Positions 1 to 11,880 are shown, counted from the first letter of the stretch. The stretch is DNA of 64,000 nt from Paguma larvata (GCA_030068075.1 CM057835.1:36197715-36261714), one strand, 5' to 3'. Notes: generated by a model not told the origin, from the sequence alone. Made by a program: numbers and translations.

Positions 1-62
1 CTCTGCCTCTCCTCTGCTTGAACTCTCTCTCTCTCTCAAAAGTAAATAAACATAAAAAAATT
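1..62 (+). mobile_element. Can-SINE (felid type), 3' tail only
   Basis: The window opens inside a SINE: a TC-rich stretch is followed by AAGTAAATAAACATAAAAAAA, the usual 3' end of the felid tRNA-derived SINE. The head lies outside the window. Confidence 0.8.
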
Positions 63-63
63 T

Positions 64-1190
64 AATATAGCCTCAAAATAAGTCTTGATATCTGGTAGTG
101 CCAGCCCCTGTTGATCCTTAGTCTTCTTTAAGACTTTCTCACCTATTTTTTTTAAATATGCATTTCCACATAAATATTAGAATCCCTAGTTCCTCCAAGA
201 AAATTCTGTTGAGATTACAACGGGAAATGCATTGAATTTCTAGATCACTGTGGGGAGAACTGATATTTTTACCTTTCTATCCATGACTATTATCCTCCTC
301 TCCACTTATTTTCCAGTAAATTTTTCAAATGTTCCATTTTAGGCATATTTTGTTAAACATATTCCTAATTATAGCTTATTATTTCCTCTGTTATTATAAA
401 TGGGACCTTTTCTTTTTTTCTTTTTACATTTTCTAACATTCCTTGCTGGTGTGGAGAAGGCTCTACCATAGAGATCTTACATTAGGCAACGTTGCTAAAT
501 TGTTACTATCTCTGTTTTGTGTAAGATTTTTTTTCCATTAAGAACATGTCATCTGCAATTGAGAGTACTTGTTTTTTTTTCCATTTCCAATTCGTACACC
601 CTTTACTTCTTATATTACTGCAAAACTTAAGGCTTCTATTAATACTAAGGGACAGTAGTTAATTCAGGGCATCATAAGGATGTTCTGTATCTTTTAAAAA
701 TATTTTCAACTCTTCTCCATTGATATGATGTTTGCTAGCTAAGGCTATTTTTTTTTAAGCCATCCTTTCTCAGACTAGTAAATTTCCATTCTATAATAGT
801 TTGTTTGCTAAGTACTTTTAATCATAAGTGATGTTCATCTTAATCATAAATGAACACATTTTTCTGTATCTACTGAAGTGATCACAGATTTTTAATGATA
901 GGGTTTTTAATCAAAGTGTTAGAAATGTTAATGAGGGTGTATTACGTGAACTGGTTTTGTAATATTAAACTATACCAATTAGTTATGATATGTTCTTTTA
1001 CATATTTTTCATACAAAAATAAAAATATATTCTATCATTTTTTACTCCCAGTAGGCTCAGTTTTCTGGTATTTTGAGATTTTTGGGTTAGTGTTCATGAG
1101 TGGGTTTGGATACTTTGCAACGTACTCCCTCCCGTCTTTCATATCAGAGTTATACTACTCTCATAAAGAGCTGGATTAGTTCCCTCCTTT
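64..1190 (-). mobile_element. Old L1 LINE ORF2 fragment, antisense
   Basis: Phrases typical of reverse-complemented L1 ORF2 are visible around 180-330, 420-500 and 1030-1170, such as the block near 225 about the growing end of the match and CTCATAAAGAGCTGGATTAG near 1160. Many stops and indels mark it as an old, dead copy. It lies in intron 4 of GALNT1, in the same orientation as the gene. Confidence 0.6.
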
Positions 1191-2440
1191 TTTCTATTCT
1201 CTGTTTACAAATTCTGTTTCCCCACCGCCACCCCACACCAAGGCTGAAACAGGCAAATTTTCCTGCGTGCGGTGGGATTTCTCATTCTCACCCACACGGG
1301 GGCACAAGATCTTAGCTTTATGCAGATGTTTGCTCTTCATCTTCCCACCTTAGGCGGGGCCTAGGCCTGGTCTCCTATCTTCCCGTCGTCTATCAAGGCA
1401 GAGAGGCTCTGTGTCCTTTGAGTTTGGCAGAAATTCTCCAAGTGAGAGCTGGCTTTAGCGTTTGGACCACTCATTTGTCTCACTTTTGAGACTTGCAAAA
1501 CTTCTGACTTCAACGCCAGCTCAGCGATGCATTTAGAAATGCGTTTTGTAATTTATCCAGCACTTAAACTCTTTCAGAGGGAAATGTTACTCAGGACACC
1601 GAGTCCACCACAGAGCCCCAACTAGAAGTTGTGGCTGTCATTTCAGTCAACCCCTCTTCAGTATTCTGTCAGCTCCTCACACTGATTTCTCTCCCTGGGG
1701 CCAGGCTCTTGCTTAGGTGTGGTCTTTATGGAAGCCAGTATTCCCAAATGAGTACTCTACTCTTCAAAGACAACAACTTACAGAGATATTCTCTTCCTTC
1801 TTCAGGCAGTGTTCTCCTTCCTAAGGCTGCTGTCCCTTCTCACCGTCCCAGTGCTGGTTTTCCCTATTTGTTCATCTCTAAAAGGGCGAGACGTGCGTTC
1901 GGCATTTGCTAGCAAGCAGAACAGATGCAGCGGCTTTTCCCGTGCTTCACTGACCTTGTACGAGTTTACCTTCCTCAAGTCAAACCTTAGTGTGGAGCTG
2001 GCACAGATGGCCTCGGGCTCAAACGGCAGTGGCAAGAAGAAATTCGACTCATCTAAGCAGCAGACTGAAGTCAGCCTGTCCCCTGGTACAGAGAACTGTG
2101 CAGAGACCGGCAGGCAGCAGGTCATTCTTTGAAAACCGTGTGCATTGCTCCCACTGCTCTTCCCGCACGGTCAAAGGCTATAGTGCTTTTCCACGTACAA
2201 CTAAGCCCTGCAGGCTGCAATGCTGATCTCCCCACCCGCCTTCTCCTTCTTGCTGTGCTACAGGCTGAGTGCCGTGGTCCCCGTAAGGAAGTGGAGAAGG
2301 ATGAGGTGACGTGGCTGTCCCAGTTTAGCCTTAGACAGCAGGGACGATCAAGGGTTTTATCGTACCTTTCCTGAGTTCACGGACTTCTGTTCTGCTCCCA
2401 CTCAATAAATAGAGCATGAGGTACACATCTGAAAAACCTG
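1191..2440. other. Unassigned intronic block, GC-richer than its surroundings
   Basis: No repeat family or gene was recognised. The stretch is clearly richer in G, C and CpG than the AT-rich DNA on either side. It carries overlapping open frames on both strands between about 1800 and 2130, and an AATAAA on the plus strand near 2405. It lies 200 bp downstream of GALNT1 coding exon 4. It may be an old LTR, an old processed sequence or conserved noncoding DNA; the sequence alone does not decide. Confidence 0.3.
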
Positions 2441-2640
2441 CTTCCTAATCCAGCCTCATCAACAAGACTGCAAACATTTCTTCACGGTTGTCTTCACTTT
2501 TAGAGTGTTCTTCACAGGTATTTTAAAGCAAACTTTGGAGGAAATTATTTTTGCATTTATTTAAAAATACAGAATTCTGCAGCTTACCATACCATTTAGG
2601 ACAAACACACTGAAAACAAATTTATAGACTCTGGAAATAC

Positions 2641-2848
2641 CTGTCGTGTTTGATCCTGGCTAAGAGAGGCTCCAGCCATCCCACTGTACATTCACAGTGA
2701 GCGTCTAAGAAGGTGATCACTTGGCCTTTAGACACAGCAGCTCCTTTTAATCTAGCTCTGATCAATCCAGAACGTTGTTCCATTCGAATTACATGAACTG
2801 GTACTTTTAATTTTTTCACATAACTCTCCAGAGGTCTTTTCAAAAAGT
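2641..2848 (-). CDS. GALNT1: GALNT1 coding exon 4 (catalytic domain, DAH motif)
   Basis: This 208-bp exon encodes residues 161 to 229 plus two bases of codon 230 of polypeptide N-acetylgalactosaminyltransferase 1. The enzyme transfers GalNAc from UDP-GalNAc to Ser/Thr of secretory proteins in the Golgi. The reading starts [13 protein letters not shown], passes through [17 protein letters not shown] and ends [18 protein letters not shown] contains D209 and H211, the DxH metal/UDP-binding pair of the GT-A fold. The acceptor is TTAATTTTTCAG, completing the Asp codon split from exon 3 (phase 1). The donor is AG|GTATTT, leaving phase 2; positions +4 to +6 are poor matches to the donor consensus. 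All spacing agrees with mammalian GALNT1 numbering. An open reading continues upstream of the acceptor by chance and is not coding. Confidence 0.97.
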
Positions 2849-2859
2849 CTGAAAAATTA

Positions 2860-4215
2860 ACAAAATGAAACATTACATGAAAAGACTGACCAAGCTGGTG
2901 CTACCCAGATGTAAAGCAATTCTAATGTGCAATAGTCATTCAACACATATTTCTGAGGACTTTCAGTGAGGCTCCCTGACTCACAAACCCGTTTCACCGC
3001 AGGGAGCCTTTTTCTTTCCTAAGAGCACATCCTAGAGATGCCTCTACCTTCCTACAAGAAGACTTGGGAGAGAGTCTTTGGGCACAGGCTCAATCAAAGA
3101 CAGGTCACCACGGTTCCCTAACACCTCTCTTGGCTCAATTCTTCTTTCTCTAATCATGCTTAAGGATCAGGAACAGAAAGAAAGTAGTTCAAGAGCATTA
3201 AATCCAGACCTCAATAGAGAGAAGGAACAGAATATGTAACAGCTGTTAGAATTCAGACAATTGTGGGATTTCATCAAAGGCAGAAACCAACTGTCTTATT
3301 GATTACCACAGTCTCTATGTCGTTCTCGTACTGGAAGGCAAGGAGGTCAAGCTCAGAAAAGAACTGCTGGACTATAACTGCAAGACCAGAGTTCCTTAGC
3401 AGACAAGTTGGTCTAAGTAACAAAGGTCTTAAGGGGGAAGTGCAATTGAAGGAAAAGGGGGAAAACAGAAAGGGAGAGAAAGTGGCTATATGAAACCAGC
3501 AACTATCCTGGAGTGTTCAGATAGAGGTTGTGCCCCTAAGCCAAGGAAGTCCTGCCTCCAAAATACATGACTGACTTTAATAAGCAGAAAAGTCTCAGCT
3601 TCCTCAACACGAAGAGAAAGAATTTTTTTAGATCTGGTTAGTTCGTGGAATTTATGCTACAGAAGCTATTGACAGTGGTTTGGTCAAATGCCTTTCCAAC
3701 ATTCCAACGACAGGATAGGTATGAGGATAATCTCTTTAGGGAAGGAAAATCCTGAGACAGAACTCCTGGACTCCTAGGACTAGTTCTGTCCCAGGGGGCT
3801 CTAGTAAGGGGAGGTCCCAGAGATCAGAGTGTATGCATTAAGGGGCTCTGAAAATAGTAAACATGGAAATCCAAAGGGCTTCCTATGCAGCACAAAGAAA
3901 AAGACAAATAGGGGTGATATGGTTCCTGCCTGCCTGAGCTGGAATGACTCAGTAATGAAATAATCAGGGATATGGAAATTATGAAAGAGAAAGGCCTATC
4001 CATCCCACTGTGGAATACTGATTCCATTTCTACTCATATATTTCCTAATGTATTTCGGCTAAAAACAGGATCTGTAAAATACTGGGAGTAGAACTCCTAC
4101 TGAGTCACCACTGTGATTTTACGAAGCAAATCTGAGGGTCAGGAAGACAGAGCTCCGTTCTGAATACCAGGTGAGGGCAGTACTGATGCCGGAGGAGAGG
4201 AAGGTCTGGCGGCTG
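2860..4215. other. Intron 3 of GALNT1, no recognised feature
   Basis: Mostly single-copy-looking sequence upstream of exon 4. No SINE, L1 or RNA gene was recognised. Short open frames at 3263-3493 and 3824-4027 have no recognisable content. Confidence 0.5.
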
Positions 4216-4219
4216 CAGC

Positions 4220-4445
4220 TCTAATTTCGTGTCTGCTTAGCATAGTGCCAGGCTCCTTACACCAATCTAATATCATTTAATCCTGAAAACAGCAAACCTA
4301 TGAGATTGTCATTCCACATATTTTAGACACAAAAATTCAAGGCTCAGAATATAAAATGAACTGATCAAAGTGACACAGGTTGTTGAGGGCTGGAGCCAAG
4401 ATTCAAACCTAGGTCTGCCTGACTTCAAAGCCCATCTTCTCGTCC
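4220..4445 (+). mobile_element. MIR SINE, plus orientation
   Basis: The order of motifs follows the MIR consensus: a short GTGCCAGGCTCCTTACACC, then TCATTTAATCCTGAAAACAGC, CTATGAGATTGTCATTCC, ACACAGGTTGTTGAGGGCTG and finally AGATTCAAACCTAGGTCTGC. Divergence is high, as expected for this ancient family. Confidence 0.8.
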
Positions 4446-4449
4446 ACAA

Positions 4450-5605
4450 CAAGAAATCCCAGAAAGGAACTACAGAGACAACAACTCAGGACAGTATGAT
4501 CACCTGAGCGAACACAAATTTAAACTTCTTTATGTCCACAGTTTGATGGACTTCCATGTGTTAGGGTGTGGGATATATTCTAGTGCTTCAACCAAGTGAG
4601 GCTGGGTGTGTCATACACAAGATGTCTCCCAATAAGCTTTCCCAAAAATATCAGACAGCTTAAAGTCTTCTTAAGAATCAAAGCAATCTAATTCCCAAGT
4701 CCCACGTCTTTGAAAGCTAAAATACTCTGTCCTGTCTATAAATAAAATGAAAAATGCATGATTCTCTGGTCTGGCAGCTCAAAAAAGTTCCTGTTCCACA
4801 AGTTTTCTTGGCATCTTTGTGGCCTTCATGCAAAAAGGCTAAGAAATAGGTGTCCTCCTAACAGATGATATAGAATTATGGACCCAGGGCTTGGTGGAGG
4901 ATTAGGAACTACTTATTGAAGCCTAATTCTACAAAAATGAAGCCACAGAGGGTTAAGTGATTATGGGTCAAAGCTTCTATGTCATCTAAAAATATTAGAA
5001 CATCTTTATAGCTATCAGCCTATAAATGGACCCCCAGGCAGCTCTCCATCATATGAGATGGACACACTGACACAGAGGGTGTAAGGGGAAGTTTCACTGC
5101 TCACGGCAACACTGTAGACATCTTAGGCAGAACTCTCAAGAGCAATAGAAACAACAAGGAATTAGAGTCTAACAAATCTGACTCCTAATCCCTAATAATT
5201 AAGAACCTCTGCTTCCTTTTGTGTAAAATGAGAAAGACAACAGTCATCTCAGATTAGGAACATGGTATTAGTTCCAGGTCTTAAGATAACCTTCTGAGAG
5301 GACAATTACATAACTTCTGACGTGAAGTAAAGACTCACCCTGACTCTGCCCTCATTACAGACCCTGTAGCACTGAAGGTATGAGCCATGACGTACATAGC
5401 AGTTAAGAGGTCAAGCGCTAGGTTTATGCTAAGCCTCATCAGTAAAACAGGGATAAGTATAGCACCTACTGCATACGTAATAAATGGGCTACTGACAACT
5501 CAGTGGGTTAACTGTGCAATCGTGTATCCTGAGGCCATAAGCAAACCATGCATGCTACCTGACCTAATTAGAGGTCTGCACAGATGAGAAGTAAGGGTGA
5601 GGATT
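4450..5605. other. Intron 3, largely unassigned; weak antisense MIR near 5385-5480
   Basis: No gene. Around 5385-5480, words such as CAGTAAAACAGGGATAAG and TAGCACCTACTGCATACG resemble the core of a reversed MIR, but the match is short and uncertain. Confidence 0.35.
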
Positions 5606-5609
5606 AACT

Positions 5610-5775
5610 GGTAGATTATTCTTTCATTCACTCATTTAATTCTAGACTGTTTATGTAATAAGTGCTGTGGGCACTGAGAATAGGGAGGTGAGCACACAGA
5701 CCTGATGCAGTATACATCTAGCAAGGGAGACGGTCATTAAACAGACGGATAAATAGTTAAAACTGATGAGAGCCG
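5610..5775 (+). mobile_element. L2-like LINE fragment
   Basis: The series TTCTTTCATTCACTCATTTA, AAGTGCTGTGGGCACTGAG, GTGAGCACACAGACCTGATG and AGGGAGACGGTCATTAAAC follows the pattern of an L2-type 3' region. The family call is made by eye. Confidence 0.45.
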
Positions 5776-5779
5776 TGGA

Positions 5780-6640
5780 GGAGTGTAGTGTTCCCAAACA
5801 TGCTCAGAGGGACACGACCTGGTCTCTGGAGTTCAAGGAAGGCCTCTCTAAATATATCATGATTCAGAGTAAACATCTGAGTTGAGCTGTGGGGATGGGG
5901 TGGGCAGGGAGTGGTTTGGGAAGTGAGAAGAGATGCAGGCAGTGGCTGGGACATACAGGCCGCACAGGAACGGTTTCAGTCAGAAGTGCCAAGATTAGAG
6001 CCACGTGTTTAAAAGCTCACTGTGCATGCAGCGTGGAGAATGGATGGGAAGAGCAAGGGCTTCTGCGGGGAGACTGGACCAGCTAGTCTGTGTCCGTAGT
6101 CCAGGTGAGAAGTGAGGATGCCTTGGATGTGTCTCATGAATAGAAAAGGAAGACTTAAAGAGTTACATAAAAACAGAGCTTGCTCTAGTTCCTGGGCCTA
6201 ACAGTTACCGCTTAAATAAGAGAACCACAGAAAGTTACCCTAGATAATTCTCATCTGGGTAGAAAGACTATCAACAATTATCACCACAAAAACACAATAC
6301 CTAGTGGTCCCCAAATATCAGAAATGGTGAGCTACACACCTGAGGCTTTCCAGGCAGGAAGGGAGAACCAGCCCCTAACCCAGGGCTCTGGAACAATACT
6401 CAAGGACCCTGCATGGTGACTAAGAGCCCAAGGTGGAGGCATGAAGTAGACTCTGCCCATGTTTTCTCTAACAGATTTATACAGACTGGGTGACTAAGAA
6501 GGGCCTACATGAGGAACAGAAAATACAGTTGGTATACATGACTTTGTCACTTTAGAGTTGTGGGCACATGTGTCTTTGATTAGACCACACCTGGCAAAAA
6601 CGTACTATTCACATAGCCCTCTCAGGCACTCAACAGAATA
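5780..6640. other. Intron 3, no recognised feature
   Basis: No repeat or gene was recognised. The overlapping small open frames near 5757-6086 are chance. Confidence 0.4.
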
Positions 6641-6658
6641 TTAGAAAATACAAAGGAG

Positions 6659-6884
6659 GGGCGCCTGGGTGGCTCAGTGGGTTAAGCGGCCGACTTCAGC
6701 TCAGGTCATGATCTCACAGTCTGTGAGTTCAAGCCCCGCGTCGGGCTCTGTGCTGACAGCTCAGAGCCTGGAGCCTGCTTCCGATTCTGTGTCTCCCTCT
6801 CTCTCTGCCCTCCTCCTGCTCACACTCTGTCTCTATGTCTCAAAAATAAATAAACGTTAAAAAAAATTAAAAAAAAATTAAAAA
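6659..6884 (+). mobile_element. Can-SINE, full length, young
   Basis: Full-length felid SINE from GGGCGCCTGGGTGGCTCAG through the GCTCTGTGCTGACAGCTCAG middle to AAATAAATAAACGTTAAAAA. A perfect 14-bp target-site duplication, AAAATACAAAGGAG, lies at 6645-6658 and 6885-6898. The close match to other young copies and the intact duplication suggest a recent insertion. Confidence 0.95.
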
Positions 6885-6899
6885 AAAATACAAAGGAGA

Positions 6900-7425
6900 A
6901 GATGCAAAAATAATTCATTTCATTTGAATGAATATTTCATTTTGCAAATATCAACATATAAGTAAAACAAACATAAATCACTTGCAGAACTGATATTCAT
7001 ATATATTGCTGCTGAAATGAACTTAAGCTAATTTTCTTAAAGGATTAATTAACTCCTGGCAAACAATTATCCACATGAGGATTTACACTTCTATTGTCAA
7101 CAATAACTATTAAGTGTGGTAGTCTTAATTTCTAATAGCTTATACATGTTGACATTAATTAATTACATATTATGCTATTATTTAAATGCTTTGTATGTTT
7201 ATAAACTGCCTCCTTAGTTCATTAAGGAGATCAGCTATAAGGTACGAGAAGGTAGGACCATATATTATTCATTTGTACTTCTATAATGTGGCAAAGTGGT
7301 GGGATTTAAATTGTTGTTAATATGCAAATTACTCCCCATAATTAAGACATGAAGTGACTGTGATTAATTTTACATATTTAGAACAATCATGGAAGAAGGT
7401 AAAATACTTACATAAACCATCTTAG
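6900..7425. other. AT-rich intronic DNA, no recognised feature
   Basis: Low-GC sequence with no recognised repeat or gene. Confidence 0.4.
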
Positions 7426-7426
7426 T

Positions 7427-7514
7427 ATATATATATATATATATATAGTATATAGATATATATACTACATATGTATATCACTAATATGCAGTGATAGTAT
7501 ATAGATTTATATAC

Positions 7515-7559
<45 letters not shown>

Positions 7560-7576
7560 CACTAATATGCAGTGAT
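7427..7576. repeat. (TA)n/(TG)n microsatellite inside a local tandem duplication
   Basis: A (TA)n run at about 7427-7446 is followed by two copies of one unit. Copy one spans 7447-7495 and copy two 7496-7576. Both start AGTATATAGAT and both end TATCACTAATATGCAGTGAT. Copy two carries a (TG)n run of about 17 units (about 7523-7557) where copy one has only ATGTATATC. Confidence 0.9.
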
Positions 7577-7579
7577 ATT

Positions 7580-8575
7580 AAGCAAGAAAGTTGGAAGTAG
7601 CAAAAGAGGCTGAAATAATGGTCAGGAAGTCCATTGGCTGGTCAAGGAAGAGGCATTTTCTGTAGTTCCTTCCAAATTTTTCTCATGAGAGCGCAGGAAT
7701 ATTGGGGGAATGAACAGAGGACACCAATGATCCTCAATAGTACTGTGGGGAAAAAAGCCTGGAAATGCTGGGTATGTCTGACTTTAACGGGTTTCTCTAT
7801 AGATGGGACTTAGCAGAACCTTTTCTATGCTACCTTGGGGTGTGAAATCTCCATAAAGGATTCAAAATAAACAGTATTGGCTCAAGGTATTTTAAATTAA
7901 TATACCTTACCCAAACAAGTACTTCATGAGACAGTTTGAGAAATTCTAAACTTGTGAAAAATTCTGAGATCCCTAGAAGAGTATTCGGGCAAGAGTCACT
8001 GTATAGATTTATTATGAGATCAGAGTCATATTACATACCACCTTCTCATAAGTTCCTTTCTCAGCCTTTTATATAACCAGCTATAGATCATTCCTGAACC
8101 TTGGAATGGAGAAAATGGGAAAACCTAAGAAGAATCTGGAGAACTAAGGCTCGCCCAGTTAAGACTCCATTTCCCTTGCCAGAGGTACTTCCTACTACAC
8201 ATGGAACTCCAATTCTCCATCCTGGCTCTAAGGAGGATCTAGTCTCTCTCCATGGACTCACAGCTGCAGCTTCCCACAGGGAAAATTCTAACAAAATTAT
8301 GTGGGTTTTTTCAGTAGTTCTGTGTAAATATTTATATTATATGGCATTATTTCTTTTTAAAACAAGATTAAGTTGTGACACAAATTAAATGCTAATTAAA
8401 GTAATATTTTAAGTTTCTTTCACAAGGGCATAATTTTTTGCATACGTGAATGAGTCCAAATGCCACAAATATTTTTAGGATAAATTAGAGAAGTCTGTAT
8501 AAAATTATTAGGTTAAAAATGATAGCAACGTTTCTTAACCATTAATGATAAAAGCTGTAGCATATTATGGCATTA
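7580..8575. other. Intron 3 near coding exon 3, no recognised feature
   Basis: No repeat family was recognised. Open frames at 8088-8388 on both strands have no recognisable content. Confidence 0.4.
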
Positions 8576-8590
8576 AAATTTAAAATTTAC

Positions 8591-8757
8591 CTCTTTCACT
8601 GGCATCATCTACTAGAACAATTTCTTCTAGCATGTGTCTTGGAGATCGATTAATGACACTATGGACAGTTCGCAGAAGTGTGCTCCAAGCCTCATTGTGG
8701 AAAACAATCACCACACTTGTTGTAGGAAGATTATCTGGATACACCTTTGTTTTACAC
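8591..8757 (-). CDS. GALNT1: GALNT1 coding exon 3 (start of GT-A catalytic domain)
   Basis: This 167-bp exon completes Gly105 and encodes residues 106 to 160 plus the first base of Asp161. The reading is [20 protein letters not shown] followed by [19 protein letters not shown] and [12 protein letters not shown]. This is the first beta-strand/UDP-binding half of the glycosyltransferase family 27 domain. E127 lies in FHNEAWS, D156 in VDDASE, and Cys106 is the conserved first cysteine of the luminal domain. N141 is in an NRS sequon. The acceptor is TTTGTCTCTAG and the donor G|GTAAAT; entering phase is 2, leaving phase 1, both matching the neighbouring exons. The exon reads without stops or indels. 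Confidence 0.97.
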
Positions 8758-8769
8758 CTAGAGACAAAG

Positions 8770-9140
8770 CAAATGCCTTTATAAAAAGTGACTGTTAAAA
8801 TAGTATACTCAATGCATCTGGAGTAGGAGGGGTAATAGAACAATAAAGACAGTTTGCTCTAGAGGTGGGACTCTTGGGAACTGTTCATTTAAGTTTTGGT
8901 TTATTTAAGTACCTATTTAAAGTTATATTTTTAGATTTAAATTATCTTAAAGATATTAACTGTATACTTAAAATTAGGCACCTCTTCCTGGTCAGTGTTT
9001 TCCATTGATTCATCTTAAGGGACAATGTACTAAGGCTACATCATCAATCTGAAATTGAATGCATCTCAAGAGTCCAATTAAGACCAAAAAATTGCAATGA
9101 GTGGAGTCTATGCAGTTTAATAATCTAAACAAAAAAAAAA
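8770..9140. other. Intron 2 next to exon 3, no recognised feature
   Basis: AT-rich sequence with no recognised repeat or gene. Confidence 0.4.
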
Positions 9141-9159
9141 AATACTCTCCACGAAAGAC

Positions 9160-9320
9160 CTAATATTTACTGAGCACTATTTTGTATCGGCAGAGAAACT
9201 TCCCAATAATTCTGAGAAGTTTCTAGAGCCACATTTCACAGAGGAGAAGATGAGGACAGACATAATGAGGAAGTGACAGGGCCTGACTGAGGACTCCAGT
9301 CTATGTTCTACTGAACAAAA
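9160..9320 (+). mobile_element. MIR SINE fragment, plus orientation
   Basis: TTTACTGAGCACTATTTTGT, then CATTTCACAGAGGAGAAGATG-like text, then GGAAGTGACAGGGCCTGAC follow the MIR order (start, core, tail). Strongly diverged. Confidence 0.6.
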
Positions 9321-9329
9321 ACACCTGAC

Positions 9330-11690
9330 CTTGCTTCCTCCATGCTGAAACACCAATACGCATCCTGTGTAGTAAAGACCTGGTCTAGAAAGGCAATCAT
9401 CAAGCAGACCAAACACACCCAAAATATATGCACACAAAATAAAAATATTAGTCATATGTTTCCAGTGCTGCATTAGGCAACATGGCTTCTCCCTCCAGTC
9501 TTGGTAGCTGGATGAAAATACTACCCCACAGAGGACTGTGACAGCAGTTAGCAAGCAGACACCAGGGCATGCAGTTTAGAACAGGAGCATTCCTTAAAAA
9601 TGCATGTGTAACTCTTTTGTAGACCTCTCCAAACTGCAACCAATCACTCCAGCCTTCTATTTCCACCTTTGTTTCCTGCTCTCTTACAAGCTCCTCAAAC
9701 CTTGTGGTCTCTCCAATCTCATCTGTTATCACCTGCCAGCGGGAGTGGAGAAAGGAAAGAAGGGGAAAGAAACGAGAAAAATACCAACGCAACCCCTCTT
9801 CTGAAGCTGCTATGGTAGCCTGCTTACTGAAAGTCTCAGCTAGTGTGGCTGGCTGGCAGCTGGGAGAAAAGTTAAATGGAAGGGAAAAGAAATGACAAGG
9901 GATAGGGGCTGAAAGGAGGAGGAACAGAAGGAGCATTAACTGTGGGGGCCCCATCAACACCAGTCCCTCTTCTCCCCAAGGAGAAAAGGACAAACAGATA
10001 GCACCCACTGTCCATCATGAAATCCCTCTTCAGCCCCTACCATTCTCTTGACCATTCTCCAGGTCCCCCTTCACAGTGTGGTCCCTGTCACCTATTACTA
10101 ATCACCTCACTCCTGTCCACTGGCCCACAGTCTCATTTCCACACCACGGTCCAGGCCCCTCACTTTAGGTTCACTCCAAGCCCCACTAGGAGGTCACCAC
10201 ATAACCTGCACCCTGTCTACAGCTCCTTCCAAGTGCAGGCAGCATTGGTGAGGCTCAGACGACCAGGTGTGTAGGCAATGGGAAGGATATTGTGCCCTTA
10301 GTATTCCAAATAATACTTCTGAGAACAGTTTCCCATCAAAACTCTGTTATGTTATAAATGGTGGCCAGATTATATACAAACTAAGTACTATGCTTCAAGT
10401 ATATCGTAGGTGAGCAAGCCAAGACACTCGTGTTTTCATGGGAAGATGCATCCTGAACACTTGGCTCAGACTACTGGCACAGGACTCTGAAATCAGCAAT
10501 GGACTGTATAAGAGTAAAGGGGTTCAGAAAGTGTTTCTAATATTATTTGACTGAATTGTATTAAGTCATATATGATCTCTTTTCCCAAATTAATCCTACT
10601 CATTATTGTAGGAGAATTGGGAAACAAAAAACAGCCAAGGTGACTACAAAGTTGCTGGCTTACCAAAACAACAAAAGAACAAACCCAGAAGATAATTAGG
10701 CAAAATGCGCAGTGTAAACAGTTTTGTTAGCCATATGCATGGCGAGCAAGTGGACAGGAAAAAGAGAAAATTCTGAGAAAGCAAATTCTGCAGAAGAAAA
10801 GTAAGAAGCCAGATTTATTTCTTGGAAGATATGGTAAGGAATTCAATTCTGGAATTGTATGGAAAGGAAGACTTCAGAGACTACAAAGAACACTAGAAAC
10901 AGAGACTAAAATGGAAATCATTCACAAGAGGATATAATAGAAAGCCAAACAAATATTAGGATCTGGACCAAAGGGAAAATAATTTCCTAAGCCAAACAGT
11001 CAAATTTAATCATGCAGAGAACATAGCAAATTCATAAATGTTTTCTCAGAGCAACACAGAAAATAGAAAGTATGAAAAAGTCAACATAACTGATCTCAGA
11101 AGAGGTAATCCCCACCCCAACCTAGACATAAGGCTCTTGAAGAGAACCAAAGTTCCTTTCGGCCTTCTCGTGAAACTGTTCCCATGGAGGGACCGCCTCT
11201 CCCCGCGAAGGTGGGAGTAGGGGAGCCTTCTGGGAATGGGATACACAGAGCTGAGGATGAGCAGGAAGGCCACAAGCAGCTTGCTTCCAAGCTGTCCCAA
11301 CAGAGTCTTTCACCCTGAGGAATGAAAATTAGCCAGTGTAGGGTTGTGCTACTTAAAAAAACCAGTTACATGCAGGTTTAACAACAGGGTGTAGACTGGG
11401 GAGAGAGGGAAAAGAGGCTTAATTTTTCACTTAAATATAATATACACAAAAGCAGACAGATCAGAAGTATGCAGCTGAAGGAATTTCCACCAAGTGAATT
11501 CATCAAGTAGTCAGCTTCCAGATGACTATTTAGACGGGGCACCCAGATGTAGCAGATTGTGACCAACATCCCACAGGTTTCCTCTGTGCCCCTTCACAAG
11601 GTCACCACTCTGCTGGACCTTTAGCATTACAGAGGAATTCTGCCTCTTCTCCTTCTCTCTTTTGGTTTTTGATTTTTATTTAAAAAGAAT
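9330..11690. other. Intron 2, about 2.3 kb with no recognised feature
   Basis: No known repeat was identified with confidence. The longest open frame (186 codons, minus strand, 9448-10008) is low in recognisable motifs and is treated as chance. Confidence 0.4.
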
Positions 11691-11697
11691 AATAAAG

Positions 11698-11880
11698 AGC
11701 AGTAGTTCTCAAACTTTTTGACTCATAACCCCTTCATGTGTTTAAAAACTGATGATCCCAAAGTGCTTTTATGTAGATTATAGCTATTGATACTTACATT
11801 ATAAACTAAAACAGAAAATTTTAAAACGTAAGAATCCACAAACATGCATTACACTAGCTATCAGAGAGATGATTCATCAC
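11698..11880. mobile_element. hAT-type DNA transposon fragment, left part
   Basis: AGTAGTTCTCAAACTTTTTG is a characteristic terminal sequence of hAT-Charlie-like short transposons. The body continues to about 11880, and the other end is at 12685-12797, so the element is split by about 800 bp. Confidence 0.55.

Noticed and set aside
1802..2132. Overlapping 107-codon frames on opposite strands
   Set aside because: No recognised protein on either strand; kept only as part of an unexplained GC-rich block.
2849..2873. Possible in-frame start upstream of coding exon 4
   Set aside because: The open frame extends past the acceptor by chance; the CAG acceptor and GALNT1 identity place the exon border at 2848.
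6669..6860. Recurring peptides containing MAQ..VKRPTSAQVMIS and SLEPASDSVSPSLS
   Set aside because: The same peptide appears at 12979, 30732, 35766, 43625 and 61995 because it is the translated Can-SINE, not a protein family.
8758..8843. In-frame extension of coding exon 3
   Set aside because: Unrelated to GALNT1; the TAG acceptor at 8758-8760 and phase show it is intron.
9448..10008. 186-codon minus-strand open frame in intron 2
   Set aside because: No recognisable motif, composition like local noncoding DNA, no typical splice borders with GALNT1 phases seen.
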